Part shown: piece after piece, positions 4,186-13,175 of the stretch
How the letters are laid out: every line of letters starts with the position of its first letter
Position numbering within the stretch: position 1 is the first letter of the stretch
IMG/VR virus record: IMGVR_UViG_3300044640_000187
Span: 1 to 20,023 of that record
Source: a virus
Strand: one strand, 5' to 3'
DNA: 20,023 nt
Translations under genes and position numbers: made by a program
Notes under the pieces: generated by a model
Databases searched by the model: none
Seen by the model: the letters and a program-made list of their open reading frames with translations, nothing else
What the model was told of the DNA's origin: nothing

Positions 4186-6255
4186 TTATCCTTGTCCCAT
4201 TCCTTGAGTTGTCATTCCGCCCATTTGAGCTGGGGCTGTGCCGATGCGACCGATCTCAGCGTTCTGAGCTTGCATGAGCATCATGGAATATTGCTGGCTG
4301 TATTTCTCAAGTCGTGCTGCAAACGCCTCGTCCTGCTGCGCGCGTTGCATGATGTCTGGTTGCTGGACATACGCTTGGATCATCTGCATTGCCATCTGTG
4401 CGCCATTAGGCTGGGCAGGAACTTCGATTCCAGCGAATATCTTAGCAAGGTCATCTGTGACATTCTTAGCGACCTTCTGTTGAGCTTCCTCAGCGGGTTG
4501 TAGAACATAGTCAGCAAAGATTGGGTTGATGCTGGATGCCGTAAACTCAAGCAACTTGTTGACATCCATAATGCCATTACGGTCGAGCTGCACCAATGAC
4601 ACCATATTCTTGAGCTGAGTCTCGGCAGTCTCTGGGTCGTTGCTCTGTGAGTCAAAGTTCACCACGATGCTGAAGTTCTCATCAGCCGAACCCTTGGTCA
4701 TCACCTGTGGGTTTGGATTGCCAGTAACTTGGAAGAACACCTCGTCCGGCCCCATGCGCTGATACAACTTCCACGCCATGTTCAGCACATCGCGGACATG
4801 ATCCAAGAACTTAGATACCACGAATTGCTGGCGGGAGGCGGAGATTGGGTTGGACATATCCAGACCAACGGCACGATCTGCCTGCGCGGTCATGGATACT
4901 TCAACCTCAACAGAACCATTGTCGGCTGGAGGCGGTGGCCCCCATTGGATCTCACCCAAACGACGATACGGAACCCTTACGCCTGGCCCCCAATCAGAGG
5001 GAGGACGACCAGCCGGGTGCAACAATGGAGGGAGAGTAGCCAGAGAAGCACGATCAATACGAGAATCACGCTCGGTCTTGATTTGCATTTGCGCTCCACG
5101 GAGGATGTCCGAGAAGGTCTGGGTTTCGTACATGCGCTTCTGGTCGTTCGATAGGCGCGTAACCACAAAGGGGTAGTCGTCATAGCCGTTGAGGAGTTCG
5201 TGTTTGGCGAAGCCTTCTGTGGTTGGGTGGAAGACCGTACAGTAAATGCCCTCGCTGCCGTCCTCTTCGTCGATCAAACGCTGGTAGCCATACACCACCA
5301 TAACAAGGTCGTTGTCGTCCGTGATAGGCAAGCGGTCGATTGTCTTGAGCTTCTCGCCGTCGAGGTACATGGAGTCCTTGCCACGAAGTCGCTCGATAGC
5401 GTTCTCAACCCAATCAGCATCCCAGCCTTCAGAGGTTACTTTTTTCTCAAGCTCCTGAGATGTTAGGAATGTGCGCCAGAAAACATACGGAGCGCGTTGA
5501 GGATCAGTCACATACGATGGGAAAAGAACCTCGCCATCGGGGGCGCATGAGTAAACTACTGGGCAATCTACCGATGTACGAGGGACAGAGACTTCAGCCA
5601 GACCCTTCTTACGAAGATCCATAATGGCTTTTTTTGCACGCTTTGACGATAGGTCGGGGAATGCTGTCTGAAGCATACCTAATACCATCTCGTCATCAGC
5701 ACCACTAACAATAAGTTCCGCTAGATCGGGGGAGACTTGTGCGATTTCCTCGATGGATACCTGTTGCAAATATGTCCTTTTTTCACGCTTCCATCCGACA
5801 TATGACACCATCAACCCCTTCTCTAGCAGATAATTAGCACCCAATTCCATCTGTTGACGGAAGTTTGGGATATAAGACGAGCGCATCCATTTAAGGAACC
5901 CAGACACCATTGAGGCCCGTGGCATAGATGCCATTGATGTCGGGAACGCCTTAATGTGGGAACGCTGCAATGCTTGGTCTAGGATGGCCACAAATGCGTC
6001 GATACGCTCCCCGACGACATTGACCTCAATATCACTCGCCCCCTGCCAAGGAAAGGCATTTGCGCCCTGTTTGCGGAGGTCGTCAGATTTCCCTTCCCAG
6101 AGGTTTCGGCGGTCATCATACGAGCGCAAGCAAGCCTCGAAGTACTCCTCCAAGTCAATAAGGCATTTGTCGTAGGCATCAGCCAACGCCATGACATTAG
6201 GACCGTCCTCGGCGTAGATCATCGACTCTTCTTGCTCTTCTGTTGGTGCGCTCAT
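4186..6255 (-). CDS. Portal protein
   Basis: A 689-residue protein, the size of large podovirus-type portals. The portal forms the dodecameric ring at one vertex through which DNA is packed and ejected. Evidence: a segment NAFPWQGASDIEVNVVGERI (about residues 66-85), typical of this portal family; a long alpha/beta body; a Pro/Gly-rich stretch RVPYRRLGEIQWGPPPPADN (about 433-452); helical segments after it; and a Gln/Met-rich, Gly-ending tail. It follows the terminase with two small genes between and shares an ATGA overlap with the preceding 96-residue gene (start 6255, stop 6252), which supports the start. The Gln-rich C-terminus may form a barrel-like extension, which is inference. Confidence 0.88.
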   Translation of the reverse strand: MSAPTEEQEESMIYAEDGPNVMALADAYDKCLIDLEEYFEACLRSYDDRRNLWEGKSDDLRKQGANAFPWQGASDIEVNVVGERIDAFVAILDQALQRSHIKAFPTSMASMPRASMVSGFLKWMRSSYIPNFRQQMELGANYLLEKGLMVSYVGWKREKRTYLQQVSIEEIAQVSPDLAELIVSGADDEMVLGMLQTAFPDLSSKRAKKAIMDLRKKGLAEVSVPRTSVDCPVVYSCAPDGEVLFPSYVTDPQRAPYVFWRTFLTSQELEKKVTSEGWDADWVENAIERLRGKDSMYLDGEKLKTIDRLPITDDNDLVMVVYGYQRLIDEEDGSEGIYCTVFHPTTEGFAKHELLNGYDDYPFVVTRLSNDQKRMYETQTFSDILRGAQMQIKTERDSRIDRASLATLPPLLHPAGRPPSDWGPGVRVPYRRLGEIQWGPPPPADNGSVEVEVSMTAQADRAVGLDMSNPISASRQQFVVSKFLDHVRDVLNMAWKLYQRMGPDEVFFQVTGNPNPQVMTKGSADENFSIVVNFDSQSNDPETAETQLKNMVSLVQLDRNGIMDVNKLLEFTASSINPIFADYVLQPAEEAQQKVAKNVTDDLAKIFAGIEVPAQPNGAQMAMQMIQAYVQQPDIMQRAQQDEAFAARLEKYSQQYSMMLMQAQNAEIGRIGTAPAQMGGMTTQGMGQG
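4190..4193 (-). promoter_or_regulatory. Rare Shine-Dalgarno-like site of the 43-residue gene
   Basis: AAGG on the minus strand, seven bases before the ATG at 4182, inside the last portal codons. It stands out because most other starts in this window have no such element, and it supports the chosen start. Confidence 0.5.
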
Positions 6256-6542
6256 GATGGCATGTATTCGTAGAACTGCTCGCCTACTTCTGGGCGTATC
6301 ATAACAACTTTTATAGGTTTGCCAACTAGTTTGTGCGATACCCTAGGTGGAGCCTTAACTGGGACTGCCTCACCATCCATGCGAACCATTACCCAACTAG
6401 GGTTTGGGCATTTGCGGATAACTAGATAATCACCCTCATAGGTGGTATCATCTTGAGGTTCCACGGGGGAATCAAGGGTTTCTGGCTTAGCTTTAGGTGG
6501 GCGACCGCGCTTTGCTGCTTTCTTAGTTGGTGCTGTTTTCAT
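6252..6542 (-). CDS. Small basic protein with an AT-hook-like N-terminus
   Basis: A 96-residue protein, unrecognised. The N-terminus KTAPTKKAAKRGRPPKAKPE contains RGRPPK, close to the AT-hook core (RGRP) that inserts into the minor groove of A/T-rich DNA. The rest (about 33-96) looks like a small beta domain (DYLVIRKCPNPSWVMVRMDG, then KPIKVVMI). Read between terminase and portal, it overlaps the previous gene by 20 bases and the portal gene by four (ATGA). DNA contact during packaging is plausible but not shown. A bare basic tail could mimic this motif. Confidence 0.72.
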   Translation of the reverse strand: MKTAPTKKAAKRGRPPKAKPETLDSPVEPQDDTTYEGDYLVIRKCPNPSWVMVRMDGEAVPVKAPPRVSHKLVGKPIKVVMIRPEVGEQFYEYMPS

Positions 6543-6711
6543 GGTTTAGTTTAGATTTCATGTATCGAATCGCATGTTCAAGGGTTTCAATCTCCTCCGT
6601 AAGTCTAGGGGTTTTCCCGTATTCTTCCATTTTTGCCCTCTTAAGATACGCTTCTTTTAGGCAATCGATGATAAGTTCCTCGGCAACTATCGGTTTGTTT
6701 TGAGTTTTCAT
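6523..6711 (-). CDS. Small helical hypothetical protein after the terminase
   Basis: A 62-residue charged protein starting seven bases after the terminase stop. Likely almost all helical with a coiled-coil-like spacing of Leu/Ile (EELIIDCLKEAYLKRAKMEE, about 11-30, and ETLEHAIRYMKSKL, about 43-56). Family not recognised. The end overlaps the start of the next gene by 20 bases, which suggests coupled translation. Both this gene and the next begin MKT. Confidence 0.7.
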   Translation of the reverse strand: MKTQNKPIVAEELIIDCLKEAYLKRAKMEEYGKTPRLTEEIETLEHAIRYMKSKLNHENSTN

Positions 6712-6717
6712 AGCTTG

Positions 6718-8316
6718 TTAGTAGCCTCCAGCTCCCTGTCTTGTAGCAAGATTTCGGGTTTCGTCAACATGATCTATTCCAGCAATAGCGGCGTAGCGGC
6801 ACGTATCAATTGGGTCCTTCCATGCCTCTTTTAGACCGCCTTCTCCTGTATATTCAGCCAACGCTTGGATGATGTTCTCACACTCTGATGAGACATAGAA
6901 ATGCGGTCGATTGACCGAATCTGCAGGTCTAGTGGTGTCCCATGACATCTTGCCAATAAGTGCCTGTAGTCCATCGTCGATGTCTAACCCTGGAGCTGGA
7001 ATACAAACCATGCCGGCATCGTTCAAATCCTCGATAATAGAGGATGCTCCATCCGCTGACTGGTACTTGGCAGCTCCAAGCCGAGGGTCAATCAGTCTCT
7101 CAAAGATCTTCTCGTCACCCTCAAGCTCGGCAATTAAGTCCATGTAGTCACGGATACCAAAGCCCTGTCCTTTAGCCCCTTGTCCTGGCATCCACTTCCC
7201 ACCCTTCCACTCAGCCCAGTCGCCTACATCGACACCCGGCCACTCACGATATACCCAAAATGTACCAGACGCATCCACAGCAATCCAAGCCATAAACCAA
7301 TTCTTTGCACCCGCCGGGTCAATAATCTGATAGCGAGTAACATTCGTAGTTGGGATCTCTGATGGCTGGACAACATTGACTTCTTTATTGAACTTGGGAA
7401 ACTTGGTGGCGTGGGACTTAACTGGAACCCCGTACGCGCGAATTAGGATCTCCTCCCGAGGCCTTCCAACTAGGGTCTCCTTGATTCGCTCGTAGCCACC
7501 GAAAGGGTTATCCTTGCTATGGAAGTAGTGGACGCTGGCATTGCGTTTTTTACTACGCTGGACATAGGGGACAAGTTCGCCGTTGAGCAGCTCAGCCTCG
7601 ACGCTCTGGACGCTTGCAGCCCCATCTAAGTATTCCTTAATCACTTCCGTCCACCCATCAATCGGGGTGAATGTTACCAGCATCTTGGAGTTGCGGGTAG
7701 CAAGACGGAAGCGCAGGGTGTCAATAAGCTCGTTACCAAGAAGGTACTCGTCGAGCCATACGCCAATATTGTGCCACTGGGGGTCACGGCTACCAAGCTC
7801 CGCGCCTTCTAGGATAGTTGGGTTATTCTGATACTGAGAGTAGGTCTTAAAGATGATCTGTGAAGCATTAGGCAAAATCAACGAGTTATCCGTGAAACCG
7901 TTCTTTTTCGTGTACGAAATGTAGGCATTAGCCGAGGTTTGCTTTGTCCTCATCTCATGCGGCAACCAGTTCCACACCGCGCTTTGTTGCTGGCGGATGC
8001 TTACCTCTGAGGTCTGGGCAAAACAAAAGATCTCCGACTTTGGGTTTTCGATGGCAGCTTTGACAACACAGTAAGAACCCCACGCAGTTTTGCCGCTGCG
8101 ATTCCCCCCGAGTGCTAGAACTTCAGAGACTTGCGCTAGTTGCTCTTCAGCTTTCTCCCAATGCGGAAGCCTAAACCCATAGCGGAATGGGTCTTTCTCA
8201 GCGTTCTCGATGGCCTCATGATAGATTCGATGAAGCTCAACGAGATCATCTGGCTCCATCAATGCTACCTCGTCATCGCTGGGAGGCTGAAGGATTGGAT
8301 GTTTGCGCCACTGCAT
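6718..8316 (-). CDS. terL: Terminase large subunit (ATPase and nuclease)
   Basis: A 532-residue packaging motor and DNA-cutting enzyme. ATPase half: Walker A GGNRSGKT (70-77), Walker B GVWLDE (185-190, catalytic Glu190) and a motif III-like LVTFTP (213-218). Nuclease half: RNase H-like fold with RYQIIDPAG (Asp333 first catalytic acid), ERLIDPRLG (Asp410 second) and DPIDTCRYA (about 501-509, third). Length is typical for a TerL. It starts on a TAATG overlap with the zinc-ribbon gene, which supports the ATG at 8316. The motor would dock on the portal encoded just downstream. Which packaging type (headful or site-specific) cannot be read from this sequence. Confidence 0.96.
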   Translation of the reverse strand: MQWRKHPILQPPSDDEVALMEPDDLVELHRIYHEAIENAEKDPFRYGFRLPHWEKAEEQLAQVSEVLALGGNRSGKTAWGSYCVVKAAIENPKSEIFCFAQTSEVSIRQQQSAVWNWLPHEMRTKQTSANAYISYTKKNGFTDNSLILPNASQIIFKTYSQYQNNPTILEGAELGSRDPQWHNIGVWLDEYLLGNELIDTLRFRLATRNSKMLVTFTPIDGWTEVIKEYLDGAASVQSVEAELLNGELVPYVQRSKKRNASVHYFHSKDNPFGGYERIKETLVGRPREEILIRAYGVPVKSHATKFPKFNKEVNVVQPSEIPTTNVTRYQIIDPAGAKNWFMAWIAVDASGTFWVYREWPGVDVGDWAEWKGGKWMPGQGAKGQGFGIRDYMDLIAELEGDEKIFERLIDPRLGAAKYQSADGASSIIEDLNDAGMVCIPAPGLDIDDGLQALIGKMSWDTTRPADSVNRPHFYVSSECENIIQALAEYTGEGGLKEAWKDPIDTCRYAAIAGIDHVDETRNLATRQGAGGY

Positions 8317-8669
8317 TACTTGGTTTTGTATGCGTCTGTCTCCATGAGGATGTCAACAATCCTGTAAACGCTGCCGCATTCCTTACACCCAAAGGTATCG
8401 TCCTCTGGAGGTAACGACCCTCTATTCCCGTCAACGAAATGAAGCTCTCGACGCTTCTTGCAATGCTTACATACGCCAATGAAGGGTTTGACGAACTTCT
8501 CCAGCACCACATTCCAAATCTTAGCGTTGAACTTCTCGGCTAGATACGAAGCGTAGCAAAGCGTATGGCACTTGTGCTGAACGCCGTCATGCTCGACCAT
8601 GTAGTGGCGAACTAGATTTCCACCATCTTTGAGGTGGTCAGCGTATCTTGATTTTGGTTCTGGTATCAT
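8316..8669 (-). CDS. Zinc-ribbon-like small protein between the terminase subunits
   Basis: A 117-residue protein. CKHC (67-70) and CKEC (95-98) are spaced as in a treble-clef or zinc-ribbon, with a further CHTLC (34-38) in the N-terminal part. It is coupled on both sides: ATGA overlap with the small-terminase-like gene (8669/8666) and TAATG overlap with the large terminase (8316). Such context suggests a packaging accessory or DNA-binding factor. The family is not recognised. An alternative is a transcription-related zinc protein. Confidence 0.8.
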   Translation of the reverse strand: MIPEPKSRYADHLKDGGNLVRHYMVEHDGVQHKCHTLCYASYLAEKFNAKIWNVVLEKFVKPFIGVCKHCKKRRELHFVDGNRGSLPPEDDTFGCKECGSVYRIVDILMETDAYKTK

Positions 8670-9217
8670 TCTACGATTTCAGCTTCAACTGCTTGGGCTT
8701 TGACTTTATTGGCAATACGAGACTTAGCTTCCGCAATCATCTTGGCAGCATCATCAATAGACGGCCCCTTGCGATGCTCAACAATGGTACTCGCCATACC
8801 AGAAAGCTGTCCAGCCTTATCGGTCATAATGCCAATAGTCAACGCTAATCGGTCTGGTGAGATTGCCTTGAGCTGGTCTGGATCACGGCTCAGTTGTTCG
8901 GCTTTCTCGAACAACAGATCTGTGTACTCAGCCGCAGCAATAGCGTAGCGTTTTGAGAACTCTTTACGCTTTGACTCCAGCGTATCGTTATGCCTCCACT
9001 CCAGCGCACGAACAGTCTCATGCGTCACCCTGCACTTCTTTGCAATAGCATTGATACGCCCACCCTGCGCCAGCATCCAAAGGATCTGTGCCGCCACATT
9101 CGGGTTGTAGTTCTCGATAGTGTTCCGAGGGAATTGCTTAGCCCTTTCCTTGACCTCAAGGAAGAACTCTTTCATCGCCTCTTTGCTATCAATCGCTGAT
9201 AGGTCTTCGTCGCTCAT
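8666..9217 (-). CDS. Small terminase subunit-like HTH protein
   Basis: A 183-residue protein upstream of the large terminase. A helix-turn-helix-like segment lies at about 42-75 (AQILWMLAQGGRINAIAKKC then VTHETVRALEWRH), followed by long charged helices (about 80-175) ending in an acidic tail (AVEAEIVE). An N-terminal HTH plus an oligomerising helical body is the usual plan of TerS, which recognises DNA for packaging and activates the motor. The gene overlaps the 45-residue gene by four bases (ATGA). The name is based on layout and fold pattern, with no family signature I can be certain of. Confidence 0.72.
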   Translation of the reverse strand: MSDEDLSAIDSKEAMKEFFLEVKERAKQFPRNTIENYNPNVAAQILWMLAQGGRINAIAKKCRVTHETVRALEWRHNDTLESKRKEFSKRYAIAAAEYTDLLFEKAEQLSRDPDQLKAISPDRLALTIGIMTDKAGQLSGMASTIVEHRKGPSIDDAAKMIAEAKSRIANKVKAQAVEAEIVE

Positions 9218-9351
9218 TTGGTCTTCTTGCCGTTTTTAACCTTAACGGCCCCAGAGTGCAACTCTTTTTTGAGCTTATTCTGTTGCGTCGAGGAAAGCGG
9301 AGAACCCTTGCTGAGCAGGTAACCTACTTGCTTTTTACTTTTTGTCTTCAT
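9214..9351 (-). CDS. Tiny basic protein before the small terminase (45 residues)
   Basis: A 45-residue, Lys-rich protein (starts MKTKSKKQVGYLLSKGSPLS, ends KNGKKTK). It is tightly embedded: its ATG at 9351 overlaps the TGA of the 1271-residue gene (ATGA), and its own TGA overlaps the ATG of the next gene in the same way. That double coupling and a clean frame argue it is a real gene. The motif LLSKGSPLSxxQxxKLxxELHSGAVKV looks like a small phage protein I have seen in general in such positions, but I cannot name a function. Charge suggests nucleic-acid contact. Confidence 0.7.
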   Translation of the reverse strand: MKTKSKKQVGYLLSKGSPLSSTQQNKLKKELHSGAVKVKNGKKTK

Positions 9352-12300
9352 TTCTTCTGTAGGATTCTAATGTCGCGCACGACCTCTGGCGTAGCAATGC
9401 CCTTCTTCATGAACATTTTAAGAACAGAGTCTGGCTCTTGGTTTTTCTGCATCTGCTTCCAGATGTATCTAGCCCTAGTCCCATCGCTAGAGCTAAGTGC
9501 TTTTACCAGTTTGTCTTTATCACCAATGTTCAGTCTGTCATCAATAAGGCGTTGTTTGTGGTGGCTTGCCAACGACTTACCCTTGTTTGGATCTTGCTTA
9601 GCAATCTCACGAATCCTTGCTTCAAGGTCTTTTCTTGGGAGAGTGGAAATCTCATCATAAGCATCTGTGATTGTATCACGCTTAATTTTGGGCGCATCAA
9701 GAACCTCCCCATCAAGAGCCGCAAGGGAAATCTCGCTGCCAAATCCGTTATCTCGGAGCATTCCTGCAATCTTGCCTTCATCAAGTCCAATTGTTCGCAA
9801 GTTACTTACATGGCGGTTTAGGGATTGAAGATTGTCCCTGTATGACTGGTTGCTTTGATTGTAGATATTATCAAATTCCTGTTGGCTCATCTTTCCATCT
9901 TCAACACGAAACCTTGCTGACTTGATATTGGATCGTTCAGTATTAAGGTTATCGTTTAAGGATCTAGCCCTAAACCCAAACCCTTTATCTATTGTTGTGT
10001 CGTTAAAACGAAGGCCAAGCAGTCTTTGAGCGGTTTGACTTACTGGTCTTGTTTTTGACTTTTCCACTTCATTTACAAAACCAGGAGTCAGTAGCTCACC
10101 GACAAAAAACTTGCCTTTATCAAGCATCTTTGTTGACGGATCTTCAGCCGTAGTTATTTTGCGATCTCTTTCAAAATCGTAATTATTTAGAGCTTGGGTA
10201 AGAGCATTCATTGTGAACGATCCTTCTCCAAGAATGTCTTCGCTAATGCCCTCGACTCCATACTTCAAACCCTCCCCGAACGACCTGCCATTAAACCCTG
10301 CCATAAACGGGCCAACAAACTGTTGTTGAGGAATTAGATAAGATGTGTTCATCCACCTTACATCACCAGTCTTTGGATCTGATGTGATAAACAATGGACG
10401 CTTTTCAGCATATTCCGGCAAAACTGTTTCGCGCAGTGCTCGGTTCTTTTCCCTAGTGGTTCCAAGGAACTCCATTGTTTTTTCTATGGTCATTGCACTT
10501 GTTCCGTAGACAACAGCAAGGGATGCCATTTTTTTGATGGCCTCATCTCTAATTGCTTTTTGATTTGCCTCCACCCCAAACTTCCCAGATAGCTCTTGGG
10601 CGTAGGAACCATCGAGCATCTTCTTAATCAGCTTTCCTTGGTTGTACTGATTGCGAGCCAGTTCAACAGTAAATGTTGCAAATTGGCCAAACGGAACACC
10701 ATATCTTGAAAGGGTCTTAAAGTTTCTATTTACAAAGTCGTAGTTTTGGAATGTATTATTTGTAAACTCGGCGGACTGCTTTTCAATCAAATCAAGCGGC
10801 GCATTAGGGAATTGCCTAGTGAGCTGTAACTCGTAATTCTTTGCAGTAGCAAGCCTGTTAATAACATCGAAAGAACTATATAATTTCCCAAATGGGTCTA
10901 TTACCTTTTGTGCAGATTTGCCGATTGATCCGGATTGCAACCCAGCTTGTATGTCAGAAAATGTCAGACCCTGTGGAATAAGCCCAAGTTCTTTTTTCCT
11001 TTTGAACTCGTCCAAATCAACATTGGAAAGTTTTTTGGCTATCGACTCAAATTGAGCGGCAGCAAATTTGCCACCCTGTTTGAAGTCTTTAAATGGATTC
11101 ATGCCCATTCCAGCTATGTTTACTGGGCCATAAATATAATTGGACGCAAATGAGACTGGGTTAAATACAGTCTTTGCTGCCTTCGAGGCAGATACCGATG
11201 TTTGCCACAAGTCTTTTGCGGTTTTTTCAGCAAAGTCCATCGCTGCATTGTCAGTGCCATTTGCGTACAAATGATTGATTGCCACTTGCAATTCCGGTGG
11301 ACCGTAAAGCTCTTGATCTCCGATTCTTGCGTTTCCTCTGCGTAACTTGATCGGCTGAAGTCCCTCCACTCCCTCTCCAGCAAACTTAGCGATCCCCATA
11401 TCTCTAAAGATATTAGAGATCTGGTTGTCAGCTTTATCGTATGCTACAAGCCTAGATAGCTTTGACATAGTCTCGCTGATCTTTTCACCTGGTGTTGTAT
11501 ACTCACCAAGGTACTTCCTTAACGCTGGAGATAAGTCCTTCTTCTCTTTTAGGATTCCAGCGTTCTGAGAGTAGATCCAATTGTGTAGCTCATCTGGATT
11601 ACTGGCCTTTTTTGCGTTTAGGTCAGCTATGTACTTTTCCGCATCCACCCTGCTCATTGGAGGAAGATCAATCTCAGAGCCGTAATTAGGGTTGTCAACC
11701 TCAAGCCTGTTGCCCTGAGCATCAGTTTTACGGATAAATTTACGCTCATCTATTCCAATGCGAGGCTTCGTTGTTAGGTCGTCAAGTAACTCTTGAGACG
11801 ATTGTTTAGATGGAGAATAGTTTGCGTCTCCAAAGAAAGCGTAAGATCTAGTAAGGTAATCACCTTCATTCTTGCTTTCTTCGATATACTTGGCAAGAAG
11901 GTCTGGCATTTTTCTTTGCCCATTGTAGTGCATCTCAAGAAGTCCATCTTGATACTCAGCAATGTACTTTCTGGCTTGAGAAAGATCAGCAGCAAGAGAC
12001 TCAAGCTCCTTGGGAACCTTAGGGGCTTTACCTGTGATGTACTCCAACGCAAACTGCTGGACTGCGGATGGATCGGAAGACTTGGCAATAGCGTCATTTA
12101 CCCTAGAACCAAGGATGCCTCCAACCTCGCGACCAGTAGAAGCAATGTTGGCTGCGTCACGCATTGCTTGAGCTGCCTCTTTTCCAACGACTTTGGTTGG
12201 AGCAATGTTAGCCTTTGCGGTTTGCCCAAGAGTTCCAATAAACTCTTTCAGGTTGTCCTTGGTCAAAAAGTCCTTGGGGTCCACATCTTGAGTCAGCGCA

Positions 12301-13163
12301 TCAACATAAGAAACTGCCCCGCTATCTCCACGGTTGACTAAGTTATTTAATTCATTTGGGGATTTTCCAGCAAACTTCTTCAGAATAGGGATCATTTCTT
12401 TTTGGGTCTTCCCGATGCCAGCCCCAAATAATCCAGCAACAACGCTAGATCCCGCAAGTTCACCGGTACTAGGAAGCTCGCCAGTTTCATAAAGCTCTTC
12501 AGCGGCAACCGTTGTAGGGGCCGCGACAGCACCAACAGCAGCAGTAGTTGCAATGGGGCGTTTAGCTAATGCCTCAGATGCTTTAACTAATGCCTGTGGC
12601 CCCTTTGTGATCTTGCTTCCTGGAATCCAATTCATCAATGCTGAGACAGCAGTTCTGCCCCAGTTGATTGAATCACGGCCCTCAATTTTTTGAGCCGCAA
12701 TACTTCCAACTGCCCCACCACCAGTAGCACTTGTGGCATAACCAATTCCCATTCCAATCGGAACTGTTATAAATTCCTCTGGAAGAACGGTAAATGGTGG
12801 GACTTGTCCTATACCAGCGGCAATAGCACCACCTGCTAGTGTACCAGCAACCTTGGAGCTTTCTGCAATTCCAATCTCTGCTAGAAGCCCAGCACCTATT
12901 TGCATAAGTGACGGCTCCTTCTCTGGGTTTTTCTCTGCCTCTTTAACCCTAGATTCAAGCTCCTTATTTACAGATTCTTGCGTCCGTTTTGCAGTAACTG
13001 GTATTGCAACTCCATCAATATCAACAGTTGGCTGGATACCTTGTGCCTCTTTGTCAAGGTTCTCCGCTACCTGCTCGTTTTGTTTTTTCTGAGCAAGCCA
13101 CTCTTCTGGAGACAGCGTGGCTTTTTTTTCTTGCTTTTGCCTTAGCCATTCTTCCGGACTCAT
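9348..13163 (-). CDS. Large internal-virion / ejection-like protein (1271 residues)
   Basis: The largest gene of the window. The N-terminus repeats a short motif: MSPEEWLRQKQEKK then LSPEEWLAQKKQ (residues 1-14 and 17-28). Next comes a long Gly/Ala-rich hydrophobic region (about 90-240) with glycine-zipper-like stretches (VAGTLAGGAIAAGIG, GMGIGYATSATGGGAVGSIA, VVAGLFGAGIG) that could cross a membrane. The rest is mixed helical, with the hydrophobic-aromatic segments FNPVSFASNYIYGPVN and GKLYSSFDVINRLATAKNYE and a charged, helical C-terminus. This resembles large polyvalent-type or internal core proteins that enter the cell with the DNA. No transglycosylase, polymerase or protease motif was evident to me. 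The product could act as ejection conduit. Confidence 0.75.
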   Translation of the reverse strand: MSPEEWLRQKQEKKATLSPEEWLAQKKQNEQVAENLDKEAQGIQPTVDIDGVAIPVTAKRTQESVNKELESRVKEAEKNPEKEPSLMQIGAGLLAEIGIAESSKVAGTLAGGAIAAGIGQVPPFTVLPEEFITVPIGMGIGYATSATGGGAVGSIAAQKIEGRDSINWGRTAVSALMNWIPGSKITKGPQALVKASEALAKRPIATTAAVGAVAAPTTVAAEELYETGELPSTGELAGSSVVAGLFGAGIGKTQKEMIPILKKFAGKSPNELNNLVNRGDSGAVSYVDALTQDVDPKDFLTKDNLKEFIGTLGQTAKANIAPTKVVGKEAAQAMRDAANIASTGREVGGILGSRVNDAIAKSSDPSAVQQFALEYITGKAPKVPKELESLAADLSQARKYIAEYQDGLLEMHYNGQRKMPDLLAKYIEESKNEGDYLTRSYAFFGDANYSPSKQSSQELLDDLTTKPRIGIDERKFIRKTDAQGNRLEVDNPNYGSEIDLPPMSRVDAEKYIADLNAKKASNPDELHNWIYSQNAGILKEKKDLSPALRKYLGEYTTPGEKISETMSKLSRLVAYDKADNQISNIFRDMGIAKFAGEGVEGLQPIKLRRGNARIGDQELYGPPELQVAINHLYANGTDNAAMDFAEKTAKDLWQTSVSASKAAKTVFNPVSFASNYIYGPVNIAGMGMNPFKDFKQGGKFAAAQFESIAKKLSNVDLDEFKRKKELGLIPQGLTFSDIQAGLQSGSIGKSAQKVIDPFGKLYSSFDVINRLATAKNYELQLTRQFPNAPLDLIEKQSAEFTNNTFQNYDFVNRNFKTLSRYGVPFGQFATFTVELARNQYNQGKLIKKMLDGSYAQELSGKFGVEANQKAIRDEAIKKMASLAVVYGTSAMTIEKTMEFLGTTREKNRALRETVLPEYAEKRPLFITSDPKTGDVRWMNTSYLIPQQQFVGPFMAGFNGRSFGEGLKYGVEGISEDILGEGSFTMNALTQALNNYDFERDRKITTAEDPSTKMLDKGKFFVGELLTPGFVNEVEKSKTRPVSQTAQRLLGLRFNDTTIDKGFGFRARSLNDNLNTERSNIKSARFRVEDGKMSQQEFDNIYNQSNQSYRDNLQSLNRHVSNLRTIGLDEGKIAGMLRDNGFGSEISLAALDGEVLDAPKIKRDTITDAYDEISTLPRKDLEARIREIAKQDPNKGKSLASHHKQRLIDDRLNIGDKDKLVKALSSSDGTRARYIWKQMQKNQEPDSVLKMFMKKGIATPEVVRDIRILQKK

Positions 13164-13175
13164 TTGAAGTTGTCT

